A stretch of DNA of 60,412 nucleotides from Bradyrhizobium sp. YR681 (GTDB lineage Bacteria > Pseudomonadota > Alphaproteobacteria > Rhizobiales > Xanthobacteraceae), in assembly GCF_000282615.1 (NCBI RefSeq), contig NZ_AKIY01000227.1, forward strand, positions 1-60,412, written 5' to 3'. Shown here in pieces: positions 59,462-60,412 of this stretch (position 1 is its first letter; every line of letters starts with the position of its first letter). The position numbers were made by a program, and so were the translations under genes. The notes beneath the pieces are model-generated. The model saw only the letters and a program-made list of their open reading frames with translations. It did not search any database and was not told the DNA's origin.

Positions 59462-60328
59462 ATGAGCGACAAGGCCGTCATCACCTGCGCGCTGAACGGC
59501 GTGCTCACCGACCCGAAGCAGCACAACGTGCCCGTCACGCCCGAGCAGATGGCGCGCGAGGCCAAGGCTGCGTTCGACGCCGGCGCGTCCATCATGCACA
59601 TCCATCTGCGCCAGCAGGCGCCGGGCAAGGGGCACCTGCCGTCCTGGGACGTCGCGGTCAGTAAGGAGATCCAGCAGGCGATCCGCGAAGCCTGCCCCGG
59701 CGTGATCATCAACCACACCTCGGGCGTGTCAGGTCCGAACTACAGCGGCGCGCTCGATTGCATCCGCGAAACGAAGCCGGAGATCGCGGCCTGCAACGCC
59801 GGCTCGCTGAATTACCTGAAGGTCAAGGCCGACAATAGCTGGGCCTGGCCGCCGATGATGTTCGACAATTCGGTCGAGAAGGTGAAGGACTATCTCGACG
59901 TCATGAACGCGGTCGGCACCATCCCCGAGTTCGAATGCTTCGACGTCGGCATCGTGCGTTGCGTCGGCATGTACACCCAAGTCGGCATGTACAAAGGCCC
60001 GCTCGAATACAACTTCGTGATGGGCGTCGCGTCCGGCATGCCGTCGGATCCCGAGCTGCTGCCGATCCTGATCAAGCTGAAGCGGCCCGAGGCGCATTTT
60101 CAGGTCACCGCCATCGGCCGCGAGGAAATCTGGCCGCTGCACCAGCGCTGCGCCGAGCTCGGCGGCCATCTGCGCACCGGCCTCGAGGACGCCTTCTATC
60201 TTGCCGACGGCAAGAAGGTGACGTCGAACGGCCAGCTGATCGAGGCCATCGCCGCCTGCGCCCGCCGCGCCGGCCGCGAGATCGCGAGCCCCGCCGAGGC
60301 GCGGAAGATCTTTGGGACGAACAGGTAG
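59462..60328 (+). CDS. Beta-keto acid cleavage enzyme (BKACE, DUF849)
   Basis: A 288-residue TIM-barrel enzyme that, in this family, condenses a beta-keto acid with acetyl-CoA to give acetoacetate and a new acyl-CoA (the founding member is 3-keto-5-aminohexanoate cleavage enzyme). It starts MSDKAVITCALNGV. The zinc-binding pair H46/H48 is in SIMHIHLR, NHTSGVSG follows, and the third zinc ligand (Glu) is likely in IGREEIWPL. The BKACE group acts on varied substrates (beta-ketoadipate, dehydrocarnitine and others), so the substrate is open. An in-frame ATG lies six codons upstream. It may belong to the regulon of the adjacent AraC protein. Confidence 0.92.
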   Translation: MSDKAVITCALNGVLTDPKQHNVPVTPEQMAREAKAAFDAGASIMHIHLRQQAPGKGHLPSWDVAVSKEIQQAIREACPGVIINHTSGVSGPNYSGALDCIRETKPEIAACNAGSLNYLKVKADNSWAWPPMMFDNSVEKVKDYLDVMNAVGTIPEFECFDVGIVRCVGMYTQVGMYKGPLEYNFVMGVASGMPSDPELLPILIKLKRPEAHFQVTAIGREEIWPLHQRCAELGGHLRTGLEDAFYLADGKKVTSNGQLIEAIAACARRAGREIASPAEARKIFGTNR

Positions 60329-60338
60329 TCACACACTC

Positions 60339-60412
60339 CGTCATTCCGGGATGGCCCGAAGGGCCAGGCCCGGAATCCATAACCACGATCGGGAGTATGG
60401 ATTCCGGGCTCG
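60339..60412. repeat. Palindromic intergenic repeat (CGTCATTCCGGG family), cut by the window end
   Basis: CGTCATTCCGGGATGGCCCGAA begins the left arm; GGCCCGGAATCCATA and TATGGATTCCGGGCTCG form a further paired set. The element runs off the window end, so its full length is not visible. Confidence 0.75.

Overview
This window looks like chromosomal DNA of a Bradyrhizobium-type alphaproteobacterium (Nitrobacteraceae). I infer this from the high G+C content with G/C-ending codons, the TTG and GTG starts, the many imperfect palindromic intergenic repeats of the kinds scattered through Bradyrhizobium genomes, and the closeness of many proteins to rhizobial families. No transposase, integrase, phage gene, CRISPR array, rRNA or tRNA was seen. 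I found 51 protein genes; coding density is high.

Layout. 0.1-7 kb: housekeeping and small genes (SnoaL/NTF2-like and GFA-type proteins, a secreted caspase-like protein, DUF1345, a farnesyl-diphosphate-type prenyl synthase, MtgA, ribosomal protein L32). 7-15.2 kb: a degenerate-GGDEF/EAL protein, a complete tripartite tricarboxylate transporter (tctA, tctB, tctC) and a 4xPAS-GGDEF-EAL protein. 15.4-19.3 kb: an amino acid:carrier-protein ligase cluster, with a GNAT-like protein, a seryl-tRNA-synthetase-like ligase without tRNA-binding domain and an atypical acyl-CoA-dehydrogenase-like flavoprotein on the minus strand, and a divergent carrier protein. 19.4-24.6 kb: mtnP and mtnA of methylthioadenosine salvage, a HAD hydrolase, a trypsin-fold protease and a Baeyer-Villiger-type monooxygenase.

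24.8-37.1 kb is a coherent short-chain amide/urea module. A LuxR-type response regulator and a 1123-residue sensor kinase, whose N-terminal half is an NCS1-type permease, are transcribed divergently from urtABCDE, fmdA (formamidase), fmdB and amiE (aliphatic amidase). The likely logic is: a permease-like sensor detects an amide or related solute, the regulator activates the ABC importer, and two unrelated amidases release ammonium.

37.2-50.5 kb is surface biology: a repeat-rich autotransporter, an orphan MCE/MlaD protein, an ADP-forming acyl-CoA synthetase-like protein, two family-2 glycosyltransferases, and a Gram-negative (class GN) sortase with its VIT/vWA substrate protein. 50.5-60.4 kb starts with a third glycosyltransferase, followed by an accessory acyl-CoA catabolic region: an orphan branched-chain-type binding protein, an AMP-forming acyl-CoA synthetase, two acyl-CoA dehydrogenases, a GST, an AraC regulator and a beta-keto acid cleavage enzyme.

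The most interesting systems are the carrier-protein aminoacylation cluster (its ligase family is biochemically known, its product is not) and the permease-histidine kinase transceptor controlling the amide operon.
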